Positions 16,568-26,175 of a DNA stretch of 64,000 bases are shown here, one piece after another (position 1 is the first letter of the stretch; each line of letters begins with the position of its first letter). The stretch is from Pantoea cypripedii. GTDB lineage: Bacteria; Pseudomonadota; Gammaproteobacteria; Enterobacterales; Enterobacteriaceae. The translations under genes were made by a program, and so were the position numbers. The notes beneath the pieces are model-generated. The model saw only the letters and a list, made by a program, of their open reading frames with translations, was not told the DNA's origin and ran no database searches. The DNA lies in contig NZ_MLJI01000001.1 of NCBI RefSeq assembly GCF_002095535.1, positions 3,730,412 to 3,794,411 of the forward strand, in the 5' to 3' direction.

Positions 16568-18456
16568 TGCGCCGCTGAGGCGTTCGCGGTACTGACTGTC
16601 TCCAGTGGTACGGCTGGTGGCGGCAGGAAGATATGGTCGAGAATGTTGCGCATCACTGGCGCAGCGGTAATCCCTTCATTGCCCCCGTTTTCCAGAATCA
16701 ACGCCACCGCCACTTTAGGGTCGTTAAACGGCGCGAAGGCGGTATAGAAGATATGATCGCGCAGACGGATTGGAATCATCTTCGCGTTGTAAGTCTGGTT
16801 CTGCTTCAGGCTAAACACCTGTGAGGTACCACTTTTCGCCGCAATGCCGTACGGTGCGGTGTGGAAGTATTTGTAGCCGGTGCCGTTTGGCGCATTCGCC
16901 ATGCCAAACATCGCATGACGTACCAGCGACCAGTACGGTGATTTCGGATCGCCAATTTGCGGCTGCGGCTCTTTGGGTTGATACGGTTGCTGCATCGTGC
17001 CGAGCTGCACCTTCTCCAGCAGATGCGGATTGATGACCCGACCATTGTTGATCAGCGCCACCAGCGCTTTCACCATCTGAATCGGCGTGGCAATCCAGTA
17101 GCCCTGACCAATGCCCACCGAGACGGTATCGCCCTGATACCAGCCCTTTTTATGCACCTTCTGTTTCCATTCGCGGCTGGGCAGTAATCCGGCGTACTCT
17201 TCGTTCAAATCGATGCCGGTGGGCTTGCCGTAGCCAAACTGGCTGAGCATATGATGGATACGGTCAATGCCCATCATAAACGCCACCTGATAGAAGAAGG
17301 TGTCGGCGGATTCCTCAATCGCGCGTGTTACATCCAGCATGCCGTGACCACTTTTTTTCCAGTCACGGTATTTGCGGTCGGTACCGGGCAGCGTCCAGGT
17401 CGGTGCGCCAAAGAAGGTAGTTTGCGGCGTGATCACCCCGGTCAGCAGCGCCGACATCGCCATATAAGGTTTCACCGTTGAGGCAGGCGGATACAGCCCC
17501 TGGGTCACGCGGTTAATCAGCGGCAGGTTCTTATCCTGCAACAGGGTTTTATACGCCTGGTAGCTGATGCCTTTTACAAACGGGTTAGGATCATAGCTGG
17601 GGCTGGAAACCATCGCCAGCACGCTACCGTCATGCGGATCTTCAATCAGTACCGCCGCGCGCTGGCCCACCAGCTGACTTTCCACGTACTGTTGCAGATG
17701 CAGATCGAGGGTCAGATAGATATTCTTTCCGGCCACCGGCGGCACTTCTTTCAAGACCCGCACAATGCGGCCATGGTTATCGACTTCCACTTCCTGATAA
17801 CCGGTTTTGCCGTGCAGCACCGATTCGTAATACCCCTCGATGCCCTGCTTACCGATATTGTGGTCAGCTGCGTAGTTCTCGCCCACGCCCTCTTCATTCA
17901 GCCGTTTGTAGTCGTTGTCGTTGATTTTCGACACGTAACCCACCACGTGCGCCAGATCGGCCCCATAGGGGTACTCACGATCCTGATAGGTATCAATGCT
18001 GACGCCGGTGAATTTGAACTGGTTAACCGAGAAGCGGGCGACCTGCTCATCGGTGAGCTCTTCCTTCAGCACCACCGGTTTATAGCGGCTGTTTTGCTTG
18101 AGGTTCTTCCAGAAGGTGTCGATCTCTTCCGGCGTTAAATCAACGATCGGCGTCAGTTCGGCGATGGTCGCCTTCATATCGGTGATTTTGTACGGTGTCA
18201 GCAGGATGTCGTACCAGGTGACATTGCGCACCAGCGGAATACCGTTGCGATCGTAGATCAGGCCACGCGTCGGCGCGATGGGGATCATTTTGATATCGTT
18301 TTCGTTGGATCGCGTCTGGTAATAGCTATGCTGCTCAACCTGGATACGGTAGAGGTTAACGCCAAGAATAGTGAAACAAATCACCACCAGGGTAAAAGCC
18401 ACGATCGCGCGGCGAATAAACAGTTTCTCTTCGGCTTCGAAATTACGGAAATTCAT
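16564..18456 (-). CDS. mrdA: Penicillin-binding protein 2 paralogue (transpeptidase)
   Basis: 630 residues from the ATG at 18456, which aligns with the start of E. coli PBP2; an in-frame upstream start at 18531 only adds a hydrophobic tail. One membrane helix (about 15-37), a PBP dimer domain (APTRGLIYDRNGIPLV), then the transpeptidase with YPPASTVKPY (catalytic Ser about 326), ESADTF and KSGTSQ. PBP2 builds side-wall peptidoglycan in the elongasome with RodA. Canonical mrdA lies with rodA, rlpA and dacA, which are absent here, so this is probably a second, specialised copy. Ends tail-to-tail with siaD, overlapping 4 bp. Confidence 0.88.
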   Translation of the reverse strand: MNFRNFEAEEKLFIRRAIVAFTLVVICFTILGVNLYRIQVEQHSYYQTRSNENDIKMIPIAPTRGLIYDRNGIPLVRNVTWYDILLTPYKITDMKATIAELTPIVDLTPEEIDTFWKNLKQNSRYKPVVLKEELTDEQVARFSVNQFKFTGVSIDTYQDREYPYGADLAHVVGYVSKINDNDYKRLNEEGVGENYAADHNIGKQGIEGYYESVLHGKTGYQEVEVDNHGRIVRVLKEVPPVAGKNIYLTLDLHLQQYVESQLVGQRAAVLIEDPHDGSVLAMVSSPSYDPNPFVKGISYQAYKTLLQDKNLPLINRVTQGLYPPASTVKPYMAMSALLTGVITPQTTFFGAPTWTLPGTDRKYRDWKKSGHGMLDVTRAIEESADTFFYQVAFMMGIDRIHHMLSQFGYGKPTGIDLNEEYAGLLPSREWKQKVHKKGWYQGDTVSVGIGQGYWIATPIQMVKALVALINNGRVINPHLLEKVQLGTMQQPYQPKEPQPQIGDPKSPYWSLVRHAMFGMANAPNGTGYKYFHTAPYGIAAKSGTSQVFSLKQNQTYNAKMIPIRLRDHIFYTAFAPFNDPKVAVALILENGGNEGITAAPVMRNILDHIFLPPPAVPLETVSTANASAAH

Positions 18457-18559
18457 CAGGGGGCTTAGTCTCTTCGTTATCCCGCTAATGATAGGGAGAG
18501 ATAGCGTCAGAGCCAGCAGGAAGATGCACAAGCCTGGGTAAAAGTGTGTCAGATGTTTT

Positions 18560-18591
18560 CCGTAACGGCGCGAAAAATCACGCCGTTACGG
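18560..18591. repeat. REP-like palindrome, divergent copy
   Basis: CCGTAACGGCG and CGCCGTTACGG flank a 10-base loop, between deoD and the PBP2 gene. It resembles the REP-like unit found elsewhere in the core region (GTAACGGCGCG...). It may also stop deo transcription, although no T-run follows. Confidence 0.6.
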
Positions 18592-18614
18592 TATAAGCGA
18601 TGTTCAGCGGGAAA

Positions 18615-19328
18615 TTAATCCCCCAGCAGCACCGATTCCAGCGCGATCTTGATCATGTCGTTGAAGGTGGTCTGACGCTCAGCGGCGGTGGTCTGCTCGT
18701 GAGTACGGATATGATCCGATACGGTACAGATCGCCAGCGCTTTGGCACCAAACTCCGCTGCCACGCCGTAGATACCTGCGGCTTCCATCTCAACACCGAG
18801 GATGCCGTATTTTTCCATCACGTCGAACATTTGCGGGTCCGGCGTGTAGAACAGGTCAGCAGAGAAGATGTTACCCACGCGCGCGTCCACACCCAGCGCT
18901 TTAGCTGCATCGACCGCGTTACGCACCATATCGAAATCCGCAATCGCCGCGAAATCGTGATCTTTGAAACGCATACGGTTCACTTTGGAATCGGTGCAGG
19001 CACCCATACCAATCACCACATCACGCAGTTTCACGTCAGCACGCACCGCACCGCAGGAGCCAACACGGATGATTTTCTTCACGCCAAAATCGGTGATCAG
19101 TTCTTTGGTGTAGATCGAGCAGGAAGGGATACCCATACCGTGGCCCATCACCGAAATTTTGCGACCTTTGTAGGTTCCGGTGTAGCCCAGCATGCCGCGT
19201 ACGTTGTTCACTTCAACCGCATTTTCGAGGAAGGTTTCTGCAATGTGCTTCGCACGCAGCGGATCGCCCGGCATCAGAACCACGTCCGCGAAATCACCCA
19301 TTTCTGCATTAATATGAGGCGTTGCCAT
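18615..19328 (-). CDS. deoD: Purine-nucleoside phosphorylase DeoD
   Basis: 237 residues, close to the E. coli length of 239. Cleaves purine (deoxy)nucleosides with phosphate to base and (deoxy)ribose-1-phosphate. Visible: [27 protein letters not shown] phosphate site, [18 protein letters not shown] nucleoside-binding block and TVSDHIRT with the catalytic Asp. Last gene of the deoCABD operon, 33 bp after deoB. Cytosolic hexamer in the family. Induced with the operon through DeoR and CytR/CRP. Confidence 0.97.
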   Translation of the reverse strand: MATPHINAEMGDFADVVLMPGDPLRAKHIAETFLENAVEVNNVRGMLGYTGTYKGRKISVMGHGMGIPSCSIYTKELITDFGVKKIIRVGSCGAVRADVKLRDVVIGMGACTDSKVNRMRFKDHDFAAIADFDMVRNAVDAAKALGVDARVGNIFSADLFYTPDPQMFDVMEKYGILGVEMEAAGIYGVAAEFGAKALAICTVSDHIRTHEQTTAAERQTTFNDMIKIALESVLLGD

Positions 19329-19361
19329 CGTTATTTTCCTTATTAAAAATTGGTCGCTGTT

Positions 19362-20585
19362 TTACAGCATGCTTTTGCCGTAGTCCATGCTGGACAGGCC
19401 GAAATAATGCGCGATTGTCTGGCCGATATCGGCAAAGGTGTCGCGATAGCCAAGGGAGCCAGGTTTCACCTTCGGTCCGTAAATCAGCACCGGAATGTGC
19501 TCACGCGTATGTTCGGTGCCCTGCCAGCTTGGGTCACAGCCGTGGTCGGCGGTGAGGATCAGAATATCATCCTCTTTCACCTGCGCCATCAGCTCCGGCA
19601 AACGGCGGTCGAACAACTCCAGCCCACCGGCGTAACCGGCGATATCACGACGATGGCCCCAGGTCGAGTCAAAATCGACGAAGTTGGTGAACACAATCGA
19701 CTGATCAGGCGCTTTTTTCATCTGCTCGATGGTGGCATCAAACAGCGCATCCAGCCCGGTAGCTTTCACTTTTTGCGTGATGCCCTGCTGTGCGTAGATA
19801 TCCGCGATTTTACCGACGGAAATCACTTCACCGCCCTTCTCGTCCACCAGCTTTTTCAGCATCGTTGCTGATGGCGGCTCCACGGCGAGATCGTGACGGT
19901 TACCGGTACGCTCGAAGTGACCGGCTTTGTCGCCCACAAACGGACGCGCAATCACACGGCCAATGTTGTAGCCACCTTCGGTCAGTTCTTCACGGGCGAT
20001 TTCACACAACGCGTACAGACGTTCGAGGCCGAAAGTCTCTTCATGGCAGGCAATCTGGAACACCGAATCCGCCGAAGTATAGAAAATCGGCTTGCCGGTT
20101 TTCATATGCTCCTCGCCGAGCTGGTCAAGGATCACCGTGCCGGACGAGTGGCAGTTGCCGAGGTAACCCGGCAGGTCAGCACGCTGCACCAGTTTATCCA
20201 GCAATTCCTGCGGGAAGCTGTTCTCTTTATCGGTGAAGTAACCCCAGTCAAATAACACCGGCACACCGGCAATTTCCCAGTGGCCTGACGGCGTATCTTT
20301 ACCGGATGAGAGTTCGCTGGCGTAGGCATAAGCCCCAATGATTTTCGCGTTGGCGTCCAGCCCCGGCGGGAAACGCCCGGTTGAGAGTTCAGCAGCTTTG
20401 CCCAACCCAAGAGCAGTGAGGTTTGGTAAGTGTAGCGGCCCTGTGCGGCCTTCATTGGCCCGGCCTTCGAAGCACGCTTCGGCGATATGGCCGAGCGTAT
20501 CCGATCCTTCATCGCCGAACTTAGCGGCGTCTTTGCTGGAGCCGATCCCGAAGGAGTCGAGAACCATAATAAAAGCACGTTTCAT
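19362..20585 (-). CDS. deoB: Phosphopentomutase DeoB
   Basis: 407 residues from the ATG at 20585 (AGGAGACTTGC upstream), the same length as E. coli DeoB. Converts ribose- or deoxyribose-1-phosphate to the 5-phosphate, linking the phosphorylases DeoA/DeoD to DeoC. Alkaline-phosphatase-fold metal residues are visible in [25 protein letters not shown] and [21 protein letters not shown] longer in-frame extension to 20621 has no support. Third gene of the operon. Confidence 0.97.
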   Translation of the reverse strand: MKRAFIMVLDSFGIGSSKDAAKFGDEGSDTLGHIAEACFEGRANEGRTGPLHLPNLTALGLGKAAELSTGRFPPGLDANAKIIGAYAYASELSSGKDTPSGHWEIAGVPVLFDWGYFTDKENSFPQELLDKLVQRADLPGYLGNCHSSGTVILDQLGEEHMKTGKPIFYTSADSVFQIACHEETFGLERLYALCEIAREELTEGGYNIGRVIARPFVGDKAGHFERTGNRHDLAVEPPSATMLKKLVDEKGGEVISVGKIADIYAQQGITQKVKATGLDALFDATIEQMKKAPDQSIVFTNFVDFDSTWGHRRDIAGYAGGLELFDRRLPELMAQVKEDDILILTADHGCDPSWQGTEHTREHIPVLIYGPKVKPGSLGYRDTFADIGQTIAHYFGLSSMDYGKSML

Positions 20586-20680
20586 GCAAGTCTCCTGCGC
20601 AACTGCGCGATGACAAGTCAAAAAAAAGCGATCAGATCAGTATACCCGAACGGCTCTGGCCAGGCACGCACTGTGCGTCA

Positions 20681-22003
20681 CTATTCGCTGATACGGCGAT
20701 ACACCACCGGTGTTTCCGGCGGAGCGGTATCGCTCAGGGTGATGGCCGTTTTCACTGCCTGCGCCGCCTGCTGCCACTGCGCTTCCGAAGCGGCATGGAT
20801 CACCGCCAGCGGACGCTGTGCATCAACATACGTACCCAGAGTGACCATCTCGCTCAGGCCGACGCTGTAATCAATGCTGTCACTGGCACGCTGGCGACCG
20901 CCGCCAAGCGCCACCACCGCCATACCGAGGCAGCGGGTGTCCATGGCGCTGACAATCCCCGGACGATCGGCATACACCGCTTTGCTCAGCATCGCCGCAG
21001 GCAGATAGCTATCCATGCGGGCGATAAAATCGGTCGGGCCTTTCTGTGCCGCCACCATACGACCAAAGACCTCTGCCGCCTGGCCGTTATCCAGTACCCG
21101 CAGCAACTGTTGCCGGGCTTCAGCCTCGTTAGCCGCCAACCCACCGGAGATCAACATGTCGCTGCATAACGCCAGTGTCACTTCCAGCAGACGTGGATTA
21201 CGCGCTTCACCGGTGAGGAATTGCACCGCCTCGCGCACTTCCAGCGCATTACCGGCCGTGGAAGCCAGTACCTGATTCATGTCAGTCAGCAGCGCGGTGG
21301 TTTTGCAGCCCGCGCCATTGGCGACGCCGACAATCGCCTGCGCCAGTTTTTCTGAGGCTTCGAAGGTTGGCATAAAGGCCCCGCTGCCGACTTTGACGTC
21401 CATCACCAGAGCATCCAGCCCTTCCGCCAGCTTTTTCGCCAGGATCGAGGCAGTGATCAGCGGGATCGAATCGACAGTCGCGGTAATATCGCGCGTGGCG
21501 TAAAAACGCTTATCCGCCGGTGCCAGCGAGTTGGTCTGGCCGATGATCGCTACACCGTTTTGTTTGATGATCTCGCGAAAACGATCGTCGCTCGGGAAGA
21601 TGTCAAAACCGGGGATCGCTTCCAGTTTATCCAGCGTGCCGCCGGTATGACCGAGGCCGCGCCCGGAGATCATCGGCACGTAACCGCCACAGGCGGCAAT
21701 CATCGGGCCAAGCATCAGCGAGGTGACATCACCCACGCCACCGGTGGAGTGCTTATCAACAATCGGTCCGTTCAGGTTAAGCGTCTGCCAGTTCAGCACC
21801 GTACCGGAATCACGCATCGCCATGGTCAGCGCGACACGTTCGGCCAGCGTCATGTCGTGGAACCAGATGGTCATCGCCAGCGCGGCGATTTGCCCTTCTG
21901 AAACGCTGTTATCGCGCACCCCGTTGATAAAGAAGCGGATCTCCGCCTCACTCAGCTCGTGGCCGTCGCGTTTTTTGCGAATAATTTCTTGTGGCAGGAA
22001 CAA
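20681..22003 (-). CDS. deoA: Thymidine phosphorylase DeoA (TTG start)
   Basis: 440 residues when read from the TTG at 22003, exactly the E. coli length; the protein then begins [M][20 protein letters not shown], matching the known N-terminus. GGGGAGG lies a few bases before that TTG, whereas the longer frame to 22162 reads through the REP-like repeat and the deoC end. Cleaves thymidine to thymine and deoxyribose-1-phosphate. Visible: [11 protein letters not shown] phosphate loop, KVGSGAFMP, and [16 protein letters not shown] near the C-terminus. The TTG start may set a low DeoA level relative to its neighbours. Confidence 0.95.
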   Translation of the reverse strand: MFLPQEIIRKKRDGHELSEAEIRFFINGVRDNSVSEGQIAALAMTIWFHDMTLAERVALTMAMRDSGTVLNWQTLNLNGPIVDKHSTGGVGDVTSLMLGPMIAACGGYVPMISGRGLGHTGGTLDKLEAIPGFDIFPSDDRFREIIKQNGVAIIGQTNSLAPADKRFYATRDITATVDSIPLITASILAKKLAEGLDALVMDVKVGSGAFMPTFEASEKLAQAIVGVANGAGCKTTALLTDMNQVLASTAGNALEVREAVQFLTGEARNPRLLEVTLALCSDMLISGGLAANEAEARQQLLRVLDNGQAAEVFGRMVAAQKGPTDFIARMDSYLPAAMLSKAVYADRPGIVSAMDTRCLGMAVVALGGGRQRASDSIDYSVGLSEMVTLGTYVDAQRPLAVIHAASEAQWQQAAQAVKTAITLSDTAPPETPVVYRRISE

Positions 22004-22026
22004 GGTCGCCTCCCCGGCAGAAAAAC

Positions 22027-22048
22027 GCGCGATAAATCGCGCCGCTAC
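22027..22048. repeat. REP-like element inside the deo operon
   Basis: A single inverse copy of the REP-like unit (GCGCGATAAATCGCGCC then GCTAC) sits in the transcribed spacer between the deoC stop and the deoA TTG start, just before the deoA ribosome site. A hairpin here could stabilise upstream mRNA or influence access to the TTG start. Confidence 0.75.
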
Positions 22049-22067
22049 GAATCGCAGAAATGAATAA

Positions 22068-22847
22068 TCAGTACCCGGCTTTACCCGCCGTGGTGGCATG
22101 GCCAAGGGTGTTGAGCAGGCTCGCCAGCAGGCTGGACGCACCAAAGCGGAAATGGCGCGCATCTGCCCAACCCTGACCGAGAATATCGTCGGCCAGTTGC
22201 AGATAATGTGCTGCGTCTTCAGCGCTACGCACCCCGCCCGCCGGTTTGAAGCCGACCTGCTGCTGCACGCCTTTATCGCGGATCACGCTCAGCATGATTG
22301 CCGCCGTTTCTGGCGTGGCATTAACGGGCACCTTGCCGGTGGACGTTTTGATAAAGTCGGCTCCGGCATCGATAGCGATTTCTGACGCGGTACGAATCAG
22401 CGCCGGATCTTTCAGCTCGCCGCTCTCGATGATCACTTTCAGCAACACGCCCGCTTCATCGCAGGCATCTTTGCACGCTTTCACCAGATCGAAACCGATC
22501 TGACGGTTACCCGCCATCAGCGCGCGATACGGGAACACCACGTCCACCTCATCCGCCCCGTAAGCGATGGCGGCACGGGTTTCCGCCAGGGCGATTGCCA
22601 GATCGTCGTTGCCATGCGGGAAGTTGGTCACGGTGGCGATACGGATCTCCGGCGTGCCCTGCTCACGCAGCGCTTTGCGCGCCAGCGGGATAAAACGGGG
22701 ATAGATACAGATCGCCGCAGTGTTACCCGCGGGCGATTTCGCCTGGCGACACAGGGCAATCACTTTCTCGTCGGTGTCGTCATCATTCAGCGTGGTCAAA
22801 TCCATCAGTTGCAGCGCGCGCTGCGCCGCAGCGGTGATATCAGTCAT
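22068..22847 (-). CDS. deoC: Deoxyribose-phosphate aldolase DeoC
   Basis: 259 residues from the ATG at 22847 (GGAGAGTACC upstream), the E. coli length. Class I aldolase splitting deoxyribose-5-phosphate to acetaldehyde and glyceraldehyde-3-phosphate. Catalytic residues visible: Asp102 (EVDVVFP), Schiff-base Lys167 (DFIKTSTGK) and Lys201 (GFKPAGG). First gene of deoCABD, downstream of two CRP sites and a DeoR-type operator. It ends the pathway that turns nucleosides into glycolytic carbon. Confidence 0.97.
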   Translation of the reverse strand: MTDITAAAQRALQLMDLTTLNDDDTDEKVIALCRQAKSPAGNTAAICIYPRFIPLARKALREQGTPEIRIATVTNFPHGNDDLAIALAETRAAIAYGADEVDVVFPYRALMAGNRQIGFDLVKACKDACDEAGVLLKVIIESGELKDPALIRTASEIAIDAGADFIKTSTGKVPVNATPETAAIMLSVIRDKGVQQQVGFKPAGGVRSAEDAAHYLQLADDILGQGWADARHFRFGASSLLASLLNTLGHATTAGKAGY

Positions 22848-22892
22848 GGTACTCTCCAATGATCAGCCTGACGGAATACCCCCGCCAGAGAA

Positions 22893-22908
22893 TGTGATAA
22901 TTCTAACA
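22893..22908. promoter_or_regulatory. DeoR operator, upstream of deoC
   Basis: TGTGATAATTCTAACA matches 14 of 16 bases of the DeoR operator TGTTAGAATTCTAACA (remembered consensus). It lies about 45 bp before the deoC ATG, where the proximal deo operator is expected. DeoR would repress until deoxyribose-5-phosphate binds. Confidence 0.7.
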
Positions 22909-22978
22909 ACTCATGTGATAGCGAATTCGATCCTGCGTCACATGAAAAAAGAAAACTGTGAAGATAATACATTTATTT

Positions 22979-22994
22979 AGTGACAAAAATCACA
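22979..22994. promoter_or_regulatory. CRP site, deo promoter (proximal)
   Basis: AGTGA-CAAAAA-TCACA, 9 of 10 consensus half-site bases. About 57 bp centre-to-centre from the distal site, close to the paired CRP sites of E. coli deoP2, between which CytR docks. Confidence 0.7.
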
Positions 22995-23035
22995 AAATAA
23001 CCGGCACTCAACGCAAAACTGCGCAGAGATGGTGT

Positions 23036-23051
23036 TGTGACTATTATCACA
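23036..23051. promoter_or_regulatory. CRP site, deo promoter (distal), perfect consensus
   Basis: TGTGA-CTATTA-TCACA, a perfect CRP half-site pair with 6-base spacing. It lies between yjjV and deoC and could also act on either side; the pairing with the proximal site points to deo. Confidence 0.8.
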
Positions 23052-23115
23052 TTTATTCGCAAAAATGTGTCAGTGTCGCCCTATTAATGTAGTCAATTCA
23101 GACCAGCACGCAGGC

Positions 23116-23892
23116 TCAGGCAGGAAGGTTAAACACGCGCAGGCTGTTTTGCCACAGCGCGCTGGCAATGACATCAGCAGGTTCAGAACGCAGCTGGCAC
23201 AGCACCTCAAATACCAGGCGCGCACGTTCAGGGCGATTGGGTTCTCCCTGATAACCATTGAGCGGCATATCGGGCGCATCGGTTTCCAGCAGCAGGGAAT
23301 CGAGTGGCAGTTCGGCGATAGTGTTACGGGTTTTGCTGGCGCGTTCGTAGGTAATGGTGCCACCCACGCCGATGGCGTAACCCAGCTGAATAAAACGCTG
23401 TGCCTGTTGCAGGCTACCGGCAAAACCATGCACCACCCCACGGCGGGGCAGATCGTGGCGACGCAGATGAAGTGCCAACTGATCGTGGGTGCGACGCGAA
23501 TGCAGGATCACCGGCAGATCATACTGTTTTGCCAGCTTCAGTTGCCCATCCAGCAATCGGGTTTGTTTATCGAACTGCGGATCGTCCATATAAAGATCGA
23601 GACCGATCTCCCCCAGCGCCACGCGTTTTGTATCCGGCTGGCGCAAATGCTCAGCCAGTTGATCAATATGCATTTCCTGATGCACGGCTATCTGGATCGG
23701 ATGCAGCCCCAGCGCGGCATACAGCGCCGGATGCTGCTGCGCCAGCTGGCTGACGAGGGCAAACCGGCTGGCATCGACGCTCGGCACAATGATCCGCTCT
23801 ACCCCTGCCTGTGCAGCACGCTGGATGCTCGCCTGCGCATCATCCACGAACGGTGGGAAGTCAAAATGACAGTGGGTATCGATAAATCTCAT
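23116..23892 (-). CDS. yjjV: TatD-family metal-dependent hydrolase YjjV
   Basis: 258 residues. TatD fold: metal ligands in DTHCHFD (residues 5-11), EIGLDLY (about 94), VILHSR (about 131), VVHGFAGS (about 154) and LLLETDAPDMP. TatD-type proteins are metal-dependent nucleases or hydrolases; the exact role of YjjV is uncertain. Its start overlaps the yjjU stop (ATGA), so the two are co-translated. In E. coli it occupies the same place between yjjU and deoC. Confidence 0.93.
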   Translation of the reverse strand: MRFIDTHCHFDFPPFVDDAQASIQRAAQAGVERIIVPSVDASRFALVSQLAQQHPALYAALGLHPIQIAVHQEMHIDQLAEHLRQPDTKRVALGEIGLDLYMDDPQFDKQTRLLDGQLKLAKQYDLPVILHSRRTHDQLALHLRRHDLPRRGVVHGFAGSLQQAQRFIQLGYAIGVGGTITYERASKTRNTIAELPLDSLLLETDAPDMPLNGYQGEPNRPERARLVFEVLCQLRSEPADVIASALWQNSLRVFNLPA

Positions 23893-24941
23893 GCCAGAGA
23901 ACCTGCATCATAATCCGCATCATTACCGGCCAGCGGAGGCGTGCTGACCTCGCGGTTATCCGGCGCATTCGCCACCGCAGCAGGGGGCGTCACGGTAGTA
24001 TGCCGCACAAATGGCTCGGCATCACTCAGCCACTGGCCGAGCGTGGCAAGGAAATAGCGGCCACAACGCCGTCCCAGATGATAATCCTGATTCAGCGACG
24101 CAATCCGGCTCCCCAACGCATTACTTGCCAGTGGTTTCGGAGGAAAGATTTCAATGATGCGCAAATCGCCCGGTGGCTGCTCGATAAACTGCTGGATGTC
24201 GTGATAACTCTCTTCATGCTGATGCAGGATATTGATCATCGGTTGCAGCGAACTGTCACTGAGCCAGCGCTCCATACGCTTGAACCATTTTGGCGTGTAC
24301 GACATCTGAGACGGCACAGTGCGGATCACCACCACGGTATCGGCCCCTCGCCTGGCGGCTTCACGCACCGGGATCGCATCGCTGATCCCGCCATCGAGAT
24401 AGCTGATCCCGCCCATTTCCACCCCGCTACGGTAAAAACCCGGAATGGCGCTGGAAGCTTTGATGATATCGAGCCAGTTGGAACGGGTGGGATTAAAATA
24501 ATGTGCGCTGTAGTCGTCGCTGCGGCAGGCACACATATAAAATTCGCTGCCTTTGGCGAACAATCCCTCAGCGGTGTTCATCGCCAGCGGAAACTCCTGA
24601 CTGGTGATATCCACCAGCCAATCGAGATCGATCAAATGTCCGCCGCGCACAAAACGCACCGGATCGAAGAACAGTTTGCTGGTGGTGTAACGGGTGATCA
24701 CCCGCCGCGCATAGCCCGGCTGCGCGCAGACAAACGCCGATAAATTTTGCGCACCGGCAGAGGTGCCCAGCATCAGATGAAAAGGATTGAAGTTGGCGCG
24801 CTGAAACTCATCCAGCACACCGGCGGTAAAGATACCGCGTTGTCCGCCGCCTTCGCAGACCAGCGCAATTTTGTTTGCTTTGAAAGGCGTGAGCGCCAAT
24901 GGCTCGATGGTTCCCAACGTGACAGGGATGCGTATACCCAA
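23889..24941 (-). CDS. yjjU: Patatin-like phospholipase YjjU (TTG start)
   Basis: 350 residues when read from the TTG at 24941; this gives [M]GIRIPVTLG, matching E. coli YjjU (MGQRIPVTLG), and GAGGG lies upstream. The ATG-type extension to 24992 does not match the family. Patatin lipase: oxyanion loop CEGGGQRGIFTAGV, nucleophile GTSAG, and catalytic Asp in DGGISD. Likely a lipid acyl-hydrolase; substrate not known. Cytoplasmic or peripheral, no signal peptide. The C-terminal tail of about 40 residues is low complexity. Confidence 0.92.
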   Translation of the reverse strand: MGIRIPVTLGTIEPLALTPFKANKIALVCEGGGQRGIFTAGVLDEFQRANFNPFHLMLGTSAGAQNLSAFVCAQPGYARRVITRYTTSKLFFDPVRFVRGGHLIDLDWLVDITSQEFPLAMNTAEGLFAKGSEFYMCACRSDDYSAHYFNPTRSNWLDIIKASSAIPGFYRSGVEMGGISYLDGGISDAIPVREAARRGADTVVVIRTVPSQMSYTPKWFKRMERWLSDSSLQPMINILHQHEESYHDIQQFIEQPPGDLRIIEIFPPKPLASNALGSRIASLNQDYHLGRRCGRYFLATLGQWLSDAEPFVRHTTVTPPAAVANAPDNREVSTPPLAGNDADYDAGSLA

Positions 24942-25073
24942 GATGTGTCCCTCAGCGGTTCTTTCTCTGAGGGGTGCTGCCACCGCCAGCAACCCGGAGA
25001 ACCAGTCATTATTATGCCCTGACTGGCCTCCGCTTCAGACTATTGCCGGAAGAGCGAAAGTTGACACTAAGTG

Positions 25074-25235
25074 TCAGGGTCGTTTACGCCCGGTAAACAG
25101 GCTGATGAGGAACAGAATAATACCGACAATAAAGACAATTTTAGCTGCCCATGCTGCCGTACCCGCCAGACCGCCAAATCCTAATGCCGCAGCAATCAGA
25201 GCGATCACCAGAAAGATAATACCCCAACGAAACAT
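25074..25235 (-). CDS. ytjA: Small membrane protein YtjA (UPF0391)
   Basis: 53 residues, [20 protein letters not shown] at the start and [12 protein letters not shown] at the end; two membrane helices. Nearly identical in pattern and length to E. coli YtjA, found in the same place beside osmY. Ribosome site AGGAGAGGCTT before ATG. Function unknown; in E. coli it is linked with envelope-stress and stationary-phase expression. Confidence 0.93.
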   Translation of the reverse strand: MFRWGIIFLVIALIAAALGFGGLAGTAAWAAKIVFIVGIILFLISLFTGRKRP

Positions 25236-25300
25236 AAGCCTCTCCTTACCATAGTGAAAATCGAACTGCTTATACCTTCATACTTCCAGCTGCAGGCGCG

Positions 25301-25915
25301 TTAAGATTTGACTGTCAGGTCATTCTTCACACTTTTCACGCCTTCAATGGCTTTCGCGATTTTCTCTGCACGATCTGACTGTGCCTGGTTCGCGACAGTA
25401 CCGGACAACTGCACCACCCCATCGGTGGTTTCCACTTTCACGTTGCGTGATGGCACGATGTCATCCGCTAAAAGTTTAGCTTTGATTTCACTGGTGGTTG
25501 CCGCATCACCGGCATAACCTTTCAGCGAAGCGGTTTTGCTGTCTTTAACGTGCAGCTTGTCACTGACGGATTTAACCCCTTCAACTTTCTGCACCACGGC
25601 CACGGCTTTTTCCGCCTGGTCCTGCGAAGTGACAAAACCGCTGAGCGTCACTACCCCCTGATGCGTTTTAACTGAGATATCCGTGCTTTTTATTGCTTCA
25701 TCGTCCACCAGTGCCGCTTTCGCTTTGGCGGTGATGCCGCTGTCATCCATAAACCCACCGACTTTTTTCATAGAACTATCGATTTTCGCACCTGTGCTAT
25801 CGGCCGTTGCCTGCGCTTTCTGCGACAGGGATTCATCAGCCAGCGCTGCACCGCTCATCAGGGCAGAACCCGCCAGCGCAGCAATCAGGGTTTTGGCAAT
25901 CTTAGTCTTAATCAT
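25301..25915 (-). CDS. osmY: Osmotically inducible periplasmic protein OsmY
   Basis: 204 residues from the ATG at 25915; the in-frame ATG at 25924 lies directly on the AAGG ribosome site. Signal peptide about 1-27 ([19 protein letters not shown]), then two BON domains (about 52-120 and 135-203), each with the G-V-V-x-L-S-G motif. A periplasmic chaperone-like protein for outer-membrane proteins, induced by osmotic stress and stationary phase (RpoS) in relatives. Placed between ytjA and prfC as in E. coli. Confidence 0.95.
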   Translation of the reverse strand: MIKTKIAKTLIAALAGSALMSGAALADESLSQKAQATADSTGAKIDSSMKKVGGFMDDSGITAKAKAALVDDEAIKSTDISVKTHQGVVTLSGFVTSQDQAEKAVAVVQKVEGVKSVSDKLHVKDSKTASLKGYAGDAATTSEIKAKLLADDIVPSRNVKVETTDGVVQLSGTVANQAQSDRAEKIAKAIEGVKSVKNDLTVKS

Positions 25916-26130
25916 CGATATCATCCTTCTATCAGTTAACCCATCCGCAACCGCGAATGCGCCAGCAACAAACGGCGTTGCTGCGTTGATGGACGTAATG
26001 AAACCTGGAGGTCTCTTTTCTCGTCCGACAGGATAATCATAGACGGGATTGGGGGTTTTGCCGGTTTTTGTGGTTGATATCTCGCCAAAAAGCGATAAAA
26101 GCAGCGTTTTTAAGAGGAGTCTGGAAGGGA

Positions 26131-26161
26131 AAAACAGGGCCAGTGAAATTCACAGGCCCTG
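26131..26161 (-). terminator. Rho-independent terminator of prfC
   Basis: On the reverse strand CAGGGCC and GGCCCTG pair around a nested GTGAA/TTCAC stem and are followed by TTTTTCCC. It begins 15 bases past the prfC stop. Confidence 0.9.
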
Positions 26162-26175
26162 ATGAAAAACGACGA

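Noticed and set aside
24000..24743. Long forward frame of 247 codons opposite yjjU
   Set aside because: Antisense shadow of a well-conserved gene at high GC; no ribosome site.
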